Notes: generated by a model from the letters alone, not told the origin. A DNA stretch of 9,799 nucleotides from Dehalococcoidia bacterium (GCA_030605665.1 JAUWHW010000003.1:1-9799), one strand, 5' to 3'. Shown: positions 1-7,222, counted from the stretch's first letter. Program-made: numbers and translations.

Positions 1-1127
1 ACCGATAATCCAAAGTAGTCTCTAATATCTTTGATGACCTGGCAACGCTTGTTCCAGGCTTCCTCGCGGCTATCTCCTGTGATTATCAAAGTAGCTACCC
101 AAGATGACCTTCCGGGTGCAAAATCAGTCAGGGCCTCATCAGCTCCAAAGAATTGCTCTAAAAGCTTAAGAGGGTGAGCATTAGCCATGATATGTTCTCC
201 CGATACCTCCAGGACCCCCGGGGATACCTTTATATGCTCATAAACCACCCCTTTCTCATAGTTAATATCAGGTATTGTGGGAATAACACCTCCAACAAAT
301 ACATGGTATAAAAGCTCTAACATATTTACACCTATTGATTTATTAACCACTGTGGGTGTCTGGCTGGGTAACCGAGCATCTATTTCCAAAACCTTTAGAG
401 TACCATTATGAAAAACCACCTCCACATCCATAATACCGCTCAGGTTAAGAGCATCTGCAATTGCTATAGCGATTTCTTTGAATTCTTTATTTATAGCGGA
501 TGAAAGTCCCGCAGGAGCCAGTACTCTCTTACAATCATACTGGCTATCCACCACAATTTCCGTAGATTGAAGGCTCATAAAATTTCCCTTTGCACCAACA
601 ACCTCGAGAGAATAAGATGGGCCTTCTAAAAACTCCTGGATTACCCAGTTGTTTACTTCATTTGTTACAAAAGCAGTAAGACCTTCCATTTTGTTTATCC
701 TGCGTATCCCCCTGCTTCCGCTTGAATTGGATGGCTTGACAACGACAGGCAAATCACATCTCGGCCAGGGTTTAGGTGCTGGAATACCAAGTTTAGCAAA
801 TAGAAGGTCAGACTTCTTCTTAGAGGAAGAAACTGCATAGGCTGCAGCGTCATAGGCCAGTGGTATATCTTCCCTGAAAGCCCTTTTCTTCAAACACTTT
901 AAGCCATCAGGAGCTTCCAGAGCGGGTATAATCAAATCTGCTGTTTTGATAGCCCTGGGTAAGTCAAGAACCTCACTAGCTACATCTAACTGATAAAAGA
1001 CATCACATAAGCCTGCAGCAGGCACCATAGAGTTCCTATCTACTAAAACCACTTCCCAACCAGCTTTATGCGCTAGATAAGTAGCCTCTATTCCTTGCAG
1101 CTTTCCCCCAACGATTACCACCCTCAT
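1..1127 (-). CDS. pylC: PylC, 3-methylornithine--L-lysine ligase (partial, runs off left edge)
   Basis: ATP-grasp ligase that joins (3R)-3-methyl-D-ornithine to the epsilon-amino group of L-lysine, the second step of pyrrolysine synthesis; cytoplasmic. I translated this frame by hand: 375 codons are open from ATG at 1127 to the window edge. The N-terminus has the VGGKLQG nucleotide-binding turn (residues 6-12), followed by YLAHKAG and VVLVD, as in Methanosarcina PylC. The ATP-grasp core follows: VVVKPSNSSGSRG (128-140), the substrate motif GIMDVE (231-236), and the metal-binding stretch EIDARLPSQTPTVV (248-261). Known PylC proteins have about 360-370 residues, so only the last few residues should be missing. 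The ATG overlaps the pylB stop as ATGA, indicating translational coupling. pylD, the dehydrogenase of step three, would be expected just beyond the left edge. The family call is very secure; the missing end cannot be described. Confidence 0.96.
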   Translation of the reverse strand, partial: MRVVIVGGKLQGIEATYLAHKAGWEVVLVDRNSMVPAAGLCDVFYQLDVASEVLDLPRAIKTADLIIPALEAPDGLKCLKKRAFREDIPLAYDAAAYAVSSSKKKSDLLFAKLGIPAPKPWPRCDLPVVVKPSNSSGSRGIRRINKMEGLTAFVTNEVNNWVIQEFLEGPSYSLEVVGAKGNFMSLQSTEIVVDSQYDCKRVLAPAGLSSAINKEFKEIAIAIADALNLSGIMDVEVVFHNGTLKVLEIDARLPSQTPTVVNKSIGVNMLELLYHVFVGGVIPTIPDINYEKGVVYEHIKVSPGVLEVSGEHIMANAHPLKLLEQFFGADEALTDFAPGRSSWVATLIITGDSREEAWNKRCQVIKDIRDYFGLS

Positions 1128-2236
1128 TCCTTTATCCCACCACAAATACCTTTCTTAACAAGCTCCTCCTTCTCATTGTTAACCCAACGACCATAGTCCT
1201 CCACTGTTGCAGCCCTTAAACCAACTTCCTCTAATACAGGCAACACTCCTTTTACCGTTCGATAACCATCATCTACATTTAAAGAGGCTTGAGCCACTCC
1301 CGCTAACCCCATATGGGCTGGAATCAAAGAGGTAACCACATTCGCCCCCGCTTTCAGCCTTTCCTGCAAACCCTCTACACCATCTATATCCAGAGAAGCA
1401 GGTATCAACCGGTCAGGAAATAAAAGACGCAAGACAGCGATGATTATCATCTCCTGAATACGAGGAGGTGAGAGCCAATCACCCATAGGGCTACCTTCTT
1501 GAGGGATGAAACTCATAACACGCACCTGATGAGCACCCATATCCTGCATAGCCTGCATCGAAGTGGCAATATCTATCTGGGACTCGCCTACGCCGGCTAA
1601 AATACCCTCCTCCACCAATAAGCCTGATTCCTTAGCAGAATATTTCTCCTCAAGACGAGAATCATAGCTCTGATTGGGACGCAACCGGCGAAATAATTGC
1701 TGATTATGTGTTTCCTGATAACAAGCATACCAGTCAGCACCTATATCAGCTAAATCAACTAAAACTTGTTTTGGAACCACTCCAGGAGAAACCATCACAG
1801 GTAGGCCTGTTTCTACCTTTACTCTTCCTACTAGCTCCACAAGTGATTTAAACCCGTTGTCTTTCAGGTAATAAAAAGGGTCCTCTCCCATAGTAAGATC
1901 AATTAAATGAACCCCAGATTCTGCCAGCCTCTGAGCTACCTCCATTATTTCACCTTCAGTTTTTCGGTATCGTTGGCACAATTTGTTAGGTGCCCGATAA
2001 GCACAGAAGGTGCAGTAGTTCTGACAGTAGGTAGAGAAGTATATAAAACCATAGAGGAATATTTTGTCACCAAAATATCTCTGCCTTAAGCTTCGAGCAA
2101 CATAAAAAAGCTGATTTATCTCCCTTTCTTCTTTCAAACTAAGCAAAAAAACTATTTCTTCTTTGGACAAGCTTTGCTGGTCATAAGCTTTTTCTAAAGC
2201 GTCTTCCAGTTTAAAAGAGGAAATTGTTCTTGTCAT
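1124..2236 (-). CDS. pylB: PylB, methylornithine synthase (radical SAM)
   Basis: Radical SAM mutase that converts L-lysine to (3R)-3-methyl-D-ornithine, the first step of pyrrolysine synthesis; it carries a 4Fe-4S cluster in an anaerobic cytoplasm. The cluster motif CX3CX2C is at C71, C75 and C78 within FSTYCQNYCTFC. Stretches shared with Methanosarcina PylB include YVAR..R..YFG (45-56), LIDLTMGEDPFYY, ETGLPVMVSPGV, YQETHNQ, VRVMSFIPQEGSPM, RLIPASLDIDG and GANVVTSLIP. The length, 370 residues, is slightly above the archaeal enzyme (about 350), with the extra at both ends. The start at 2236 is the only nearby ATG; no clear Shine-Dalgarno precedes it, and the predicted promoter leaves only a very short leader. 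The gene ends in TGA overlapping pylC. Unlike many bacterial pyl clusters, no pylS or pylT lies directly upstream: the next gene is divergent surE. Confidence 0.97.
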   Translation of the reverse strand: MTRTISSFKLEDALEKAYDQQSLSKEEIVFLLSLKEEREINQLFYVARSLRQRYFGDKIFLYGFIYFSTYCQNYCTFCAYRAPNKLCQRYRKTEGEIMEVAQRLAESGVHLIDLTMGEDPFYYLKDNGFKSLVELVGRVKVETGLPVMVSPGVVPKQVLVDLADIGADWYACYQETHNQQLFRRLRPNQSYDSRLEEKYSAKESGLLVEEGILAGVGESQIDIATSMQAMQDMGAHQVRVMSFIPQEGSPMGDWLSPPRIQEMIIIAVLRLLFPDRLIPASLDIDGVEGLQERLKAGANVVTSLIPAHMGLAGVAQASLNVDDGYRTVKGVLPVLEEVGLRAATVEDYGRWVNNEKEELVKKGICGGIKE

Positions 2237-2248
2237 GATACAAAGAGC

Positions 2249-2277
2249 ATTTTATCATTTTCCACAAAATCTGTTTA
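2249..2277 (-). promoter_or_regulatory. Predicted sigma70-type promoter for pylBC
   Basis: On the minus strand TAAACA (2272-2277; 4 of 6 matches to TTGACA) and TAAAAT (2249-2254; 5 of 6 to TATAAT) are 17 bp apart. A start about 7 bases after the -10 would leave a leader of only about 8-10 bases before the pylB ATG, consistent with the lack of a Shine-Dalgarno. Inference from consensus only. Confidence 0.4.
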
Positions 2278-2291
2278 CCATTTCTCCATTC

Positions 2292-2320
2292 TTGACACTT
2301 GCTAGCTTAAAAAGCACAAT
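2292..2320 (+). promoter_or_regulatory. Predicted sigma70-type promoter for surE
   Basis: A perfect TTGACA (2292-2297) lies 17 bp from CACAAT (2315-2320; 4 of 6). Transcription from about 2327 would give a leader of about 12 bases. There is no Shine-Dalgarno before the ATG at 2339, so surE may be read from a near-leaderless message. The element shares a 102-bp divergent spacer with the pylB promoter. Confidence 0.45.
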
Positions 2321-2338
2321 ATAGACCCATTAAGTCAT

Positions 2339-3118
2339 ATGAAAATACTGGTTACTAATGATGATGGCATAGATGCTCCAGGGCTCCAGGTAGTAGCAAG
2401 GGAACTCCAAAAAGTAGGGCAGGTAATAGTAGTAGCTCCTCAGCAAGAACAGAGCGGAGTAGGAACTTCTATTAGCCTTCGTCAGCCTGTTAAGGTAAAC
2501 AGGCTAGAGCCCTGGTGGAAAAGGATAGAAGTTTATTCAATAGAGGGCACACCATCAGATAGCGTTATTATAGCCACTCAATCCTTATTCCCTGGGGAGA
2601 TAAACCTGGTTGTTTCTGGCATCAACAGGGGGCCTAACATAGGTCATGATATCTTTGTCTCAGGCACTGTGAGCGCCGCCCTTCAGGGTTATTTACATGG
2701 CATCCCATCTATGGCTATCTCAATAAATGCCTATGAGAACTTAAATTTCGATGTTGCAGCTAAGTTAGCTTCTCTGCTAGCTGCCAAGATCAAAGAGGGG
2801 GGTTTGCCCCAGAAAATCTTACTGAATGTTAACTTGCCCAACCTGCCTCTAAGTGAAATTGCCAGCATAGAGATTACCAGGTTAAGCCAGCAAAGCTATT
2901 GTGACAGGGTGGAAAGAAAACTGAATAGTGAAGAAGAGCATTACCGCATCATGCGTAGTAATAAAAGAAATTTACATTATAGAAATCCTGGCGATGATTT
3001 ATGGGCCTTACAACAAAACAGAATCTCCATTACTCCGCTACCTGATGGCTCCGTTAGTAACTCCCTACAACATTGTCTTCAGGACTTGGCACCTGCCATT
3101 TACGATTTCATAAACTAA
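2339..3118 (+). CDS. surE: SurE, 5'/3'-nucleotidase
   Basis: Metal-dependent survival-protein nucleotidase that dephosphorylates nucleoside 5'- and 3'-monophosphates, and in some species short polyphosphate; cytoplasmic. The hallmark N-terminus MKILVTNDDGIDAPG carries the metal ligands D8 and D9. The QSGVG loop supplies S39, GTPSD is at residues 71-75, and SGINRGPN (93-100) supplies the metal-binding Asn. SGTVSAA, shortly after it, is the conserved turn of the family. At 259 residues the length is usual. Start: the MKIL ATG at 2339 matches the family start exactly. The gene is divergent from pylB and convergent with degV, so it appears to be transcribed alone. I see no link between SurE and pyrrolysine metabolism; the adjacency is probably incidental. 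Confidence 0.96.
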   Translation: MKILVTNDDGIDAPGLQVVARELQKVGQVIVVAPQQEQSGVGTSISLRQPVKVNRLEPWWKRIEVYSIEGTPSDSVIIATQSLFPGEINLVVSGINRGPNIGHDIFVSGTVSAALQGYLHGIPSMAISINAYENLNFDVAAKLASLLAAKIKEGGLPQKILLNVNLPNLPLSEIASIEITRLSQQSYCDRVERKLNSEEEHYRIMRSNKRNLHYRNPGDDLWALQQNRISITPLPDGSVSNSLQHCLQDLAPAIYDFIN

Positions 3119-3122
3119 TTAC

Positions 3123-3139
3123 AAGCCTTTCAGGTTTTT
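3123..3139 (+). terminator. Weak intrinsic terminator after surE
   Basis: AAGCCT (3123-3128), a three-base loop, and AGGTTT (3132-3137) form a short six-pair stem with one G-U pair that runs into a T tract ending at 3139, five bases after the surE stop. The stem is weak. The rest of the 222-bp convergent spacer to degV is AT-rich (especially 3180-3220) and shows no gene. Confidence 0.35.
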
Positions 3140-3340
3140 CCTTAAGACCTTTTCCAGTTGCCATCTTCGTAGTTCTTTCCCATATAATTTATTAAAATAT
3201 AATAATATTTTTATTTGTTGATGAAAGTTTTAAAGCAGCTAGTCAATAATCCAGCATGGCCTGCCTAACGATGAAACAGCCAACGTGAAACACATTCTAA
3301 GTCACTGCTAAAAGTGTTACAACCATAATCAAAGGCGCTG

Positions 3341-4177
3341 TTATTCCACCAGGGCGGCAACAGCCAGAGTACCTGGCCCAGTATGTGTGCCTAATGTAGA
3401 ACCAACCTGCGTCACAAGGATGCGGTCTTGAGGAAATAATGGAGCTAACAACTTTGCCAGTATTTCCACTTCTTTGGACACGGTGGTATACATAATGGAT
3501 AGCCCCCTGATATGCAGAAGAGCATTTACGAAGTCGTATAAGCGTTGCAGTGCACCCCTTGTAGTGCGTGCCCTCCCGAATGGCTGAACCTCACCATCCT
3601 GGACTGTAATTAGGGGCTTCACATGCAGCAGTGTGCCGAGAAGCGCTTTACCTTTGCCAAGTCGCCCTCCCTTTTCCAAATACTCCAGCGTTTGGAGAAA
3701 AGCGAGTAGATGCATTCGGGAGATGTTTCGATGTATTATGTCCATGGCCTCCTTAAAAGTTACTCCGTCTCGAACTGCTTTGGCAGCGGCAATGACTGTG
3801 AGTCCTAGGCCCATGGACACTGATTCAGAATCCACAACCTCAATGCGGCAGTCTTTCGTCATAGCCTCCTTGGCTAGTAGTGCTGCATTATAAGTGCCAC
3901 TTAACTTATTGGAAAGGTGAATAGAAATAATTTCGTTATCCTGCTGTGCAAGTGTCTCATAGACATCGATGAAACTTCCAACCGAAGGCTGAGCGGTTTT
4001 GGGTAACTCCTCACTTTGAGCTAATTTGGAGTAAAATTCCTCAGCGTTGAGGTCAATGCCATCTCTATAAACCTTCTTTCCAAAAGAGACTGTCAAGGGC
4101 ACAATGCTAATCCCTAGCTTTCGTGTGACCTCGCTTGGAATATCTGATGCACTATCGGTAACAATTCTAATTGTCAT
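3341..4177 (-). CDS. DegV family fatty-acid-binding protein
   Basis: DegV/FakB-type protein. Family members bind one fatty acid between two domains; in Firmicutes FakB presents it to the kinase FakA, which is not seen here. The sequence has the N-terminal IVTDSASDIP (5-14), the TAQPS substrate loop (61-65), LSGTYN (92-97), LEYLEKGGRLG in the second domain, and the near-terminal HTGPG (265-269), all in the expected order. At 278 residues it is full length. The start is set by a strong Shine-Dalgarno (AAGGAGGA, complement at 4182-4189) before the ATG at 4177. A strong promoter stands about 60 bases upstream. The gene is divergent from the winged-helix regulator at 4352, which could plausibly control it; that link rests on position only. 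Cellular role in this organism unknown. Confidence 0.93.
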   Translation of the reverse strand: MTIRIVTDSASDIPSEVTRKLGISIVPLTVSFGKKVYRDGIDLNAEEFYSKLAQSEELPKTAQPSVGSFIDVYETLAQQDNEIISIHLSNKLSGTYNAALLAKEAMTKDCRIEVVDSESVSMGLGLTVIAAAKAVRDGVTFKEAMDIIHRNISRMHLLAFLQTLEYLEKGGRLGKGKALLGTLLHVKPLITVQDGEVQPFGRARTTRGALQRLYDFVNALLHIRGLSIMYTTVSKEVEILAKLLAPLFPQDRILVTQVGSTLGTHTGPGTLAVAALVE

Positions 4178-4239
4178 TAAATCCTCCTTGGCCTGCTCTC
4201 ACGATTGGCAGACCTACCACAAAATGTTTATGTTTAGCT

Positions 4240-4268
4240 ACTATACAGGCTCTTTCTTATTTTGTCAA
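4240..4268 (-). promoter_or_regulatory. Strong sigma70-type promoter for degV
   Basis: On the minus strand a perfect TTGACA (4263-4268) lies exactly 17 bp from TATAGT (4240-4245; 5 of 6 matches). It points into degV with a leader of about 55 bases containing the AAGGAGGA ribosome site. This is the best promoter match I found in the window. Confidence 0.75.
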
Positions 4269-4284
4269 GCCTGCCAAATAGTAG

Positions 4285-4318
4285 AAATATTGGAAATATT
4301 ATTGACAAGCGTGATAAT
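4285..4318 (+). promoter_or_regulatory. Predicted promoter and candidate operator of the winged-helix regulator
   Basis: TTGGAA (4290-4295; 4 of 6) and GATAAT (4313-4318; 5 of 6) are 17 bp apart and lead to the gene at 4352, which has AGGAG at 4341-4345. Overlapping the -35 is a symmetric sequence: AATATT (4286-4291), three bases, AATATT (4295-4300). A dyad across a promoter next to a DNA-binding protein gene suggests an autoregulatory operator. This is inference; AT-rich symmetry can arise by chance. Confidence 0.4.
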
Positions 4319-4351
4319 TTATGAGAAACTTATACTATTAAGGAGCCTTCT

Positions 4352-4642
4352 ATGGGAATATTAGAAGAAGTACTGGGACGGAGTGCACGAATAGTTATTT
4401 TAGAGACCTTACTAAAGAACCGAGACAAATTCACGTATCTGTCAGGGCTTGCTGAGGAAGCAGGTCTATCTCATTCCAGCGTTTCCCGAGTGATTGAAGA
4501 CTTGATAAAAATTGGGATAGTGGAGGAAAGGCCTCTAGGAAAGCAAACTAAAATCTTCAGATTAAACGAGGGAAATAAGCTAACCCAACTTATGATTCGC
4601 TTTTACCAGGATTTGGAAGACCTACAGGGTAAGAATTGCTAA
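4352..4642 (+). CDS. Small winged-helix DNA-binding regulator
   Basis: A 96-residue protein that looks like a stand-alone winged helix-turn-helix of the MarR/ArsR-like fold. Residues 12-35 form the first helices, and LAEEAGLSHSSVSRVIEDL (33-51) is the helix-turn-helix with the recognition helix. IGIVEERPLGKQTKIFRL (54-71) gives the beta-hairpin wing, followed by a C-terminal helix that may dimerise. No metal- or ligand-binding cysteines are apparent; the only cysteine is the last residue. The start at 4352 has AGGAG six bases upstream. It ends at TAA followed at once by TAG. The radical SAM gene starts 55 bases downstream on the same strand, and degV is divergent; either could be a target. 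Function beyond DNA binding is unknown. Confidence 0.8.
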   Translation: MGILEEVLGRSARIVILETLLKNRDKFTYLSGLAEEAGLSHSSVSRVIEDLIKIGIVEERPLGKQTKIFRLNEGNKLTQLMIRFYQDLEDLQGKNC

Positions 4643-4697
4643 TAGTAGGGTTGGGAGGCAACTAATCCTCAACGGGGGATAAAACCAAAGTATAGGA

Positions 4698-5705
4698 ATG
4701 CCTGGAATGGAACCGTCATATCTTCGGTTATATGGTAGTGGCGAGCTTGAGCGCCGGGCTGAGGCGCTGGAAAAGCGGTTGGCATCGTGTGATATCTGCC
4801 CCAGGGAATGCCATGTCAACCGTCTAAAAAATGAGCATGGATTTTGCCATTCTGGATATTTACCCATCGTCTCTGCAATTTGTGACCATCATGGCGAGGA
4901 GCCAGCTATCTCAGGCAGCAGAGGGACCGGAGCTATCTTCTTTGGCAATTGCAACATGAGGTGTGTTTATTGCCAGAATTATCACTTTAGCCAGAACCCA
5001 GGACATCAGGCTTCTAGGGAGATGGATTTTCATACTCTGGCTGAACGCATGATATATCTTCAAGATGAATTGGGATGTCACAACATCAGTTTTATTTCGC
5101 CTTCCCACTTTGTGCCTCAGCTAGTTCGAGCAGTTTTGGAAGCAGTACCTATGGGGCTTAGAGTGCCCATAGTTTATAATACTAACGCCTATGATTCTGT
5201 GGCATCCCTCCAGGCGCTGGATGGGATTGTGGATATCTACCTGCCTGATTTGAGATACGCCTCTGATGCTTGGGCGGCAAAGTTCTCTCATACCAGTGAT
5301 TATGTAACACGAGCTCGCTGGGCTATTCTTGAGATGCATCGGCAAGTCGGGGATGAGTTGGTATTAGATGGCTGGGGGCTGGCTCAGAGAGGATTAATTA
5401 TACGTCATCTCATTCTCCCCAATCGCCTGGCTGGCAGTTACGATTCGCTTAGCTGGCTGGTGCATGATATTTCGCCCAATGTTACTGTAAGTATCATGTC
5501 TCAATATTATCCAGCACATCTAGCCACCCAGATAGCCGAGCTGTGTCGTAAAATCTCTGCCTCAGAGTATTCCGAAGTCCTTGAATTGGTTGACAAGCTG
5601 GGATTAGAAAATGGCTGGATTCAGGGCATGGACGCAGCAGAAAACTACCTGCCGCATTTCAAACAGGATAGCCACCCCTTCCAGCCAGAAAAGCTGGAAG
5701 TTTGA
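4698..5705 (+). CDS. Radical SAM protein of the COG1313 (PflX-like) family
   Basis: 335-residue iron-sulfur protein resembling pyruvate formate-lyase activating enzymes, of the uncharacterised PflX-type group. The radical SAM motif CX3CX2C is in FFGNCNMRCVYCQNY (C85, C89, C92). Ahead of it lies the second cysteine set typical of this group, CDICPRECHVNR (C31, C34, C38) with C50 and C62, probably for an extra metal site. Later stretches such as FISPSHFVPQ, YNTNAYDS, DIYLPDLRY and GLIIRHLILPN fit the group's TIM-barrel half. No glycyl-radical enzyme lies nearby, so the substrate is unknown. Start: ATG 4698 is the first after an in-frame stop; ATG 4707, with AGGA nine bases upstream, is an alternative. 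It probably shares a transcript with the regulator before it. Confidence 0.88.
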   Translation: MPGMEPSYLRLYGSGELERRAEALEKRLASCDICPRECHVNRLKNEHGFCHSGYLPIVSAICDHHGEEPAISGSRGTGAIFFGNCNMRCVYCQNYHFSQNPGHQASREMDFHTLAERMIYLQDELGCHNISFISPSHFVPQLVRAVLEAVPMGLRVPIVYNTNAYDSVASLQALDGIVDIYLPDLRYASDAWAAKFSHTSDYVTRARWAILEMHRQVGDELVLDGWGLAQRGLIIRHLILPNRLAGSYDSLSWLVHDISPNVTVSIMSQYYPAHLATQIAELCRKISASEYSEVLELVDKLGLENGWIQGMDAAENYLPHFKQDSHPFQPEKLEV

Positions 5706-5785
5706 GCTATATTCTCTGCTCATGCCTTAGCATATGCGCAAGGTTGCTAGTTAAAATCGTCGCCATCAGCTATATTAGTTTCGTT

Positions 5786-5834
5786 GCCAGCGTAGCTCAG
5801 GGGTAGAGCAGCAGTTTGACAGTCCGCTGCTGCT
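5786..5834 (+). pseudogene. tRNA-like 5' half, broken in the anticodon arm
   Basis: GCCAGCG (5786-5792), TA, and a textbook D-arm (GCTC, AGGGGTA loop, GAGC; 5795-5809) look exactly like the first 25 bases of a tRNA. GCCAGCG is common as a Thr- or Val-type acceptor strand. The anticodon stem then begins (GCAGT) but has no matching 3' strand at the right distance. No T-arm (GGTTCGA) and no complementary acceptor strand (CGCTGGC) occur in the following kilobases. Instead AGCAGCAG (5807-5814) pairs with CTGCTGCT (5827-5834). I therefore call a tRNA remnant or the left junction of an insertion, not a working tRNA. Confidence 0.6.
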
Positions 5835-5861
5835 AAGCCAATCTTGACCTTTTATTGGCTT
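5835..5861 (+). repeat. Perfect 8-bp inverted repeat directly after the tRNA-like half
   Basis: AAGCCAAT (5835-5842) and ATTGGCTT (5854-5861) are exact complements around an 11-base loop ending in TTTT. The stem abuts the preceding hairpin with no gap, so the two could stack in RNA. It might act as a terminator or a recombination-site core. The rest of the spacer from 5706 to 5919 has no gene that I can support. Confidence 0.5.
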
Positions 5862-5919
5862 CTACTTGAGTGTAGTTAGGAGTATAATTGATTTCAGAGG
5901 CGATTCGGAACGAGGCTAG

Positions 5920-6288
5920 ATGAGAGTAGGTATAGGCATGAAAGGGATTTTTTGCAAAAATTGTGGAAAGGAGTTAAAGCCGAATCAACACTGCTGTCCA
6001 TTCTGTGGATGCAATAACGTATTGTTTAAAGAAGAGAGCTTATCAACTACTGTGCATACCAGAATAGGCTGTAAGGTGAGACACAAGCGAAAGGGTTTTG
6101 GGAAGTTCCTAGCAGAAGTCATTAGTGGTTGGTTCCCAAGTATAGATCCCAAGTTACCAAGGGGTGTTGAGAAGCTAAGAATCATCGATAAAGAAAGAAA
6201 CCGATATAGCGAAGTTATTAGAGATCTAAGAACTGGACAGATTATTCACGAGACACACGAACCGCTTAGTCAGCATAAACATCAGTAA
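5920..6288 (+). CDS. Zinc-ribbon protein of unknown function
   Basis: 122-residue basic protein. The N-terminus has two cysteine pairs, FCKNCG (C12, C15) and CCPFCG (C26, C29), the pattern of a zinc ribbon that would hold one zinc ion. The middle is rich in lysine and arginine (KVRHKRKGFGKF, about 53-64). The C-terminal part reads like a small beta domain ending in DLRTGQIIHETHEPLSQHKHQ-type sequence, in which the histidines near the end stand out. There is no signal peptide or membrane helix. The start at 5920 has GAGG four bases upstream; ATG 5938 (MKGIFC) is a reasonable alternative because such ribbons often start close to the first cysteine. The membrane protein gene begins about 40 bases downstream on the same strand, suggesting a shared transcript. 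I do not recognise the function. Confidence 0.72.
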   Translation: MRVGIGMKGIFCKNCGKELKPNQHCCPFCGCNNVLFKEESLSTTVHTRIGCKVRHKRKGFGKFLAEVISGWFPSIDPKLPRGVEKLRIIDKERNRYSEVIRDLRTGQIIHETHEPLSQHKHQ

Positions 6289-6328
6289 AGTCTAAAACAA
6301 ATTTGTGTTTTTACCATGGGAGCAATTG

Positions 6329-7222
6329 ATGCAGCAAAGGCTCGAGGAATACAAATATATAAATCAGGAAATCGCTGTACACCAGAGGCTCATAATTCAG
6401 ATATTCACAATTAGCTTGATAGCATCGGTTGCAGTAGTAGGTTATGGTTTGCAGCAGTTTACTTCAACCGTCGGTCCCTTTGTGATGTTGATACCCATGG
6501 CAATCATCATCCCGTGTGCTTTCCTAATAAGTGGACTAAGGAGGGATATATTTAGGTTGGGAGCCTACGTCATGGTCATGCACGAAAATGACAAAAAGCC
6601 AGGGTATGAGACATTGCTAAACAAGGTTAGAGACAATACCGGCTCCTTAAAAGAATCGCTTACGCCTATTGTCCTTACATATTGTACACTCGGAGTCATT
6701 TGTGCTGGTCTGTTTGTCCACGGAGTTCGGAATATTGAATTGGTGCCCGATAAAGTGTCATGGTTGGCTATTGTTCCTCTCCTTTTTCTAGGATGTTGGG
6801 CCTATCGATACATCAAAATACCCAGTAAGCCTAACAGAGACAAGCTGAAAGAAGAGTGGCGTGAAGCAAAACGAGTCCTTAGCGCCCGTGATAGTGTAAA
6901 GTCAGGTAGCACAGACGGCAAAAGTTTTGACACGCCAGCTGAACATTCGAGTCTTAAGGACATTGAAGAGCACCTCAAAAAGCAGGACAGGCAGGGAGCC
7001 TGTCTCACTTTTGCTGCGTTTGGTGGCTCCATAGTCCTAGTAGGAATAACACTTTGGGTTGGACGTCTCCTCTTATTTCCCGATAGCTACAAACACATTT
7101 TCGTTTTTCTAATTGTGGTGGGGTTGGGCACAATGTTTGCGTCTTTGTTTTTGGTTCGCAATCTCACTTGGACTCGATTCAAAACCCGACTCCACAATAT
7201 GTTCAAGCATTCATCAAAATAA
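6329..7222 (+). CDS. Six-helix integral membrane protein, unknown function
   Basis: 297 residues from ATG 6329. It opens with a charged helix (QRLEEYKYINQEIAVHQRL), then two hydrophobic helices at about 21-42 and 48-68, a loop with RRDIFRLGAYVMVMHEN (71-87), helices at about 113-132 and 144-162, a long hydrophilic segment (163-223) rich in lysine and serine, and two more helices at about 224-247 and 255-276. The N-terminal module (EY..I..EI..HQ plus two helices plus R.GAY) resembles small membrane proteins common in Chloroflexota and loosely the SLATT two-helix modules; this is recall, not a search. Start: ATG 6329 has GGGAG six bases upstream; GTG 6305 extends the frame eight residues (MFLPWEQL) but lacks a ribosome site. 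Probably co-transcribed with the zinc-ribbon gene. Role unknown. Confidence 0.72.
   Translation: MQQRLEEYKYINQEIAVHQRLIIQIFTISLIASVAVVGYGLQQFTSTVGPFVMLIPMAIIIPCAFLISGLRRDIFRLGAYVMVMHENDKKPGYETLLNKVRDNTGSLKESLTPIVLTYCTLGVICAGLFVHGVRNIELVPDKVSWLAIVPLLFLGCWAYRYIKIPSKPNRDKLKEEWREAKRVLSARDSVKSGSTDGKSFDTPAEHSSLKDIEEHLKKQDRQGACLTFAAFGGSIVLVGITLWVGRLLLFPDSYKHIFVFLIVVGLGTMFASLFLVRNLTWTRFKTRLHNMFKHSSK

Noticed and set aside
649..840. Plus-strand open frame of 63 codons
   Set aside because: Lies wholly inside pylC, whose opposite-strand frame has clear family motifs.
4302..4336. TTGACA (4302-4307) with TATACT (4331-4336) as the regulator promoter
   Set aside because: The spacing is 23 bp, too long, and a start from this -10 would fall on the ribosome site. 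The pair at 4290 and 4313 has the right spacing.
4104..4364. Plus-strand open frame of 86 codons spanning the degV start and the spacer
   Set aside because: Overlaps the degV start region and both predicted promoters, has no ribosome site, and its composition does not look like a protein.
5786..5861. Intact tRNA gene, possibly Val with GAC or tRNA-Pyl
   Set aside because: A GAC triplet falls near the anticodon position, but the anticodon stem does not pair, there is no T-arm, and the acceptor has no partner. The D-arm is of the ordinary type, not the short Pyl type, and no CTA anticodon loop is present.
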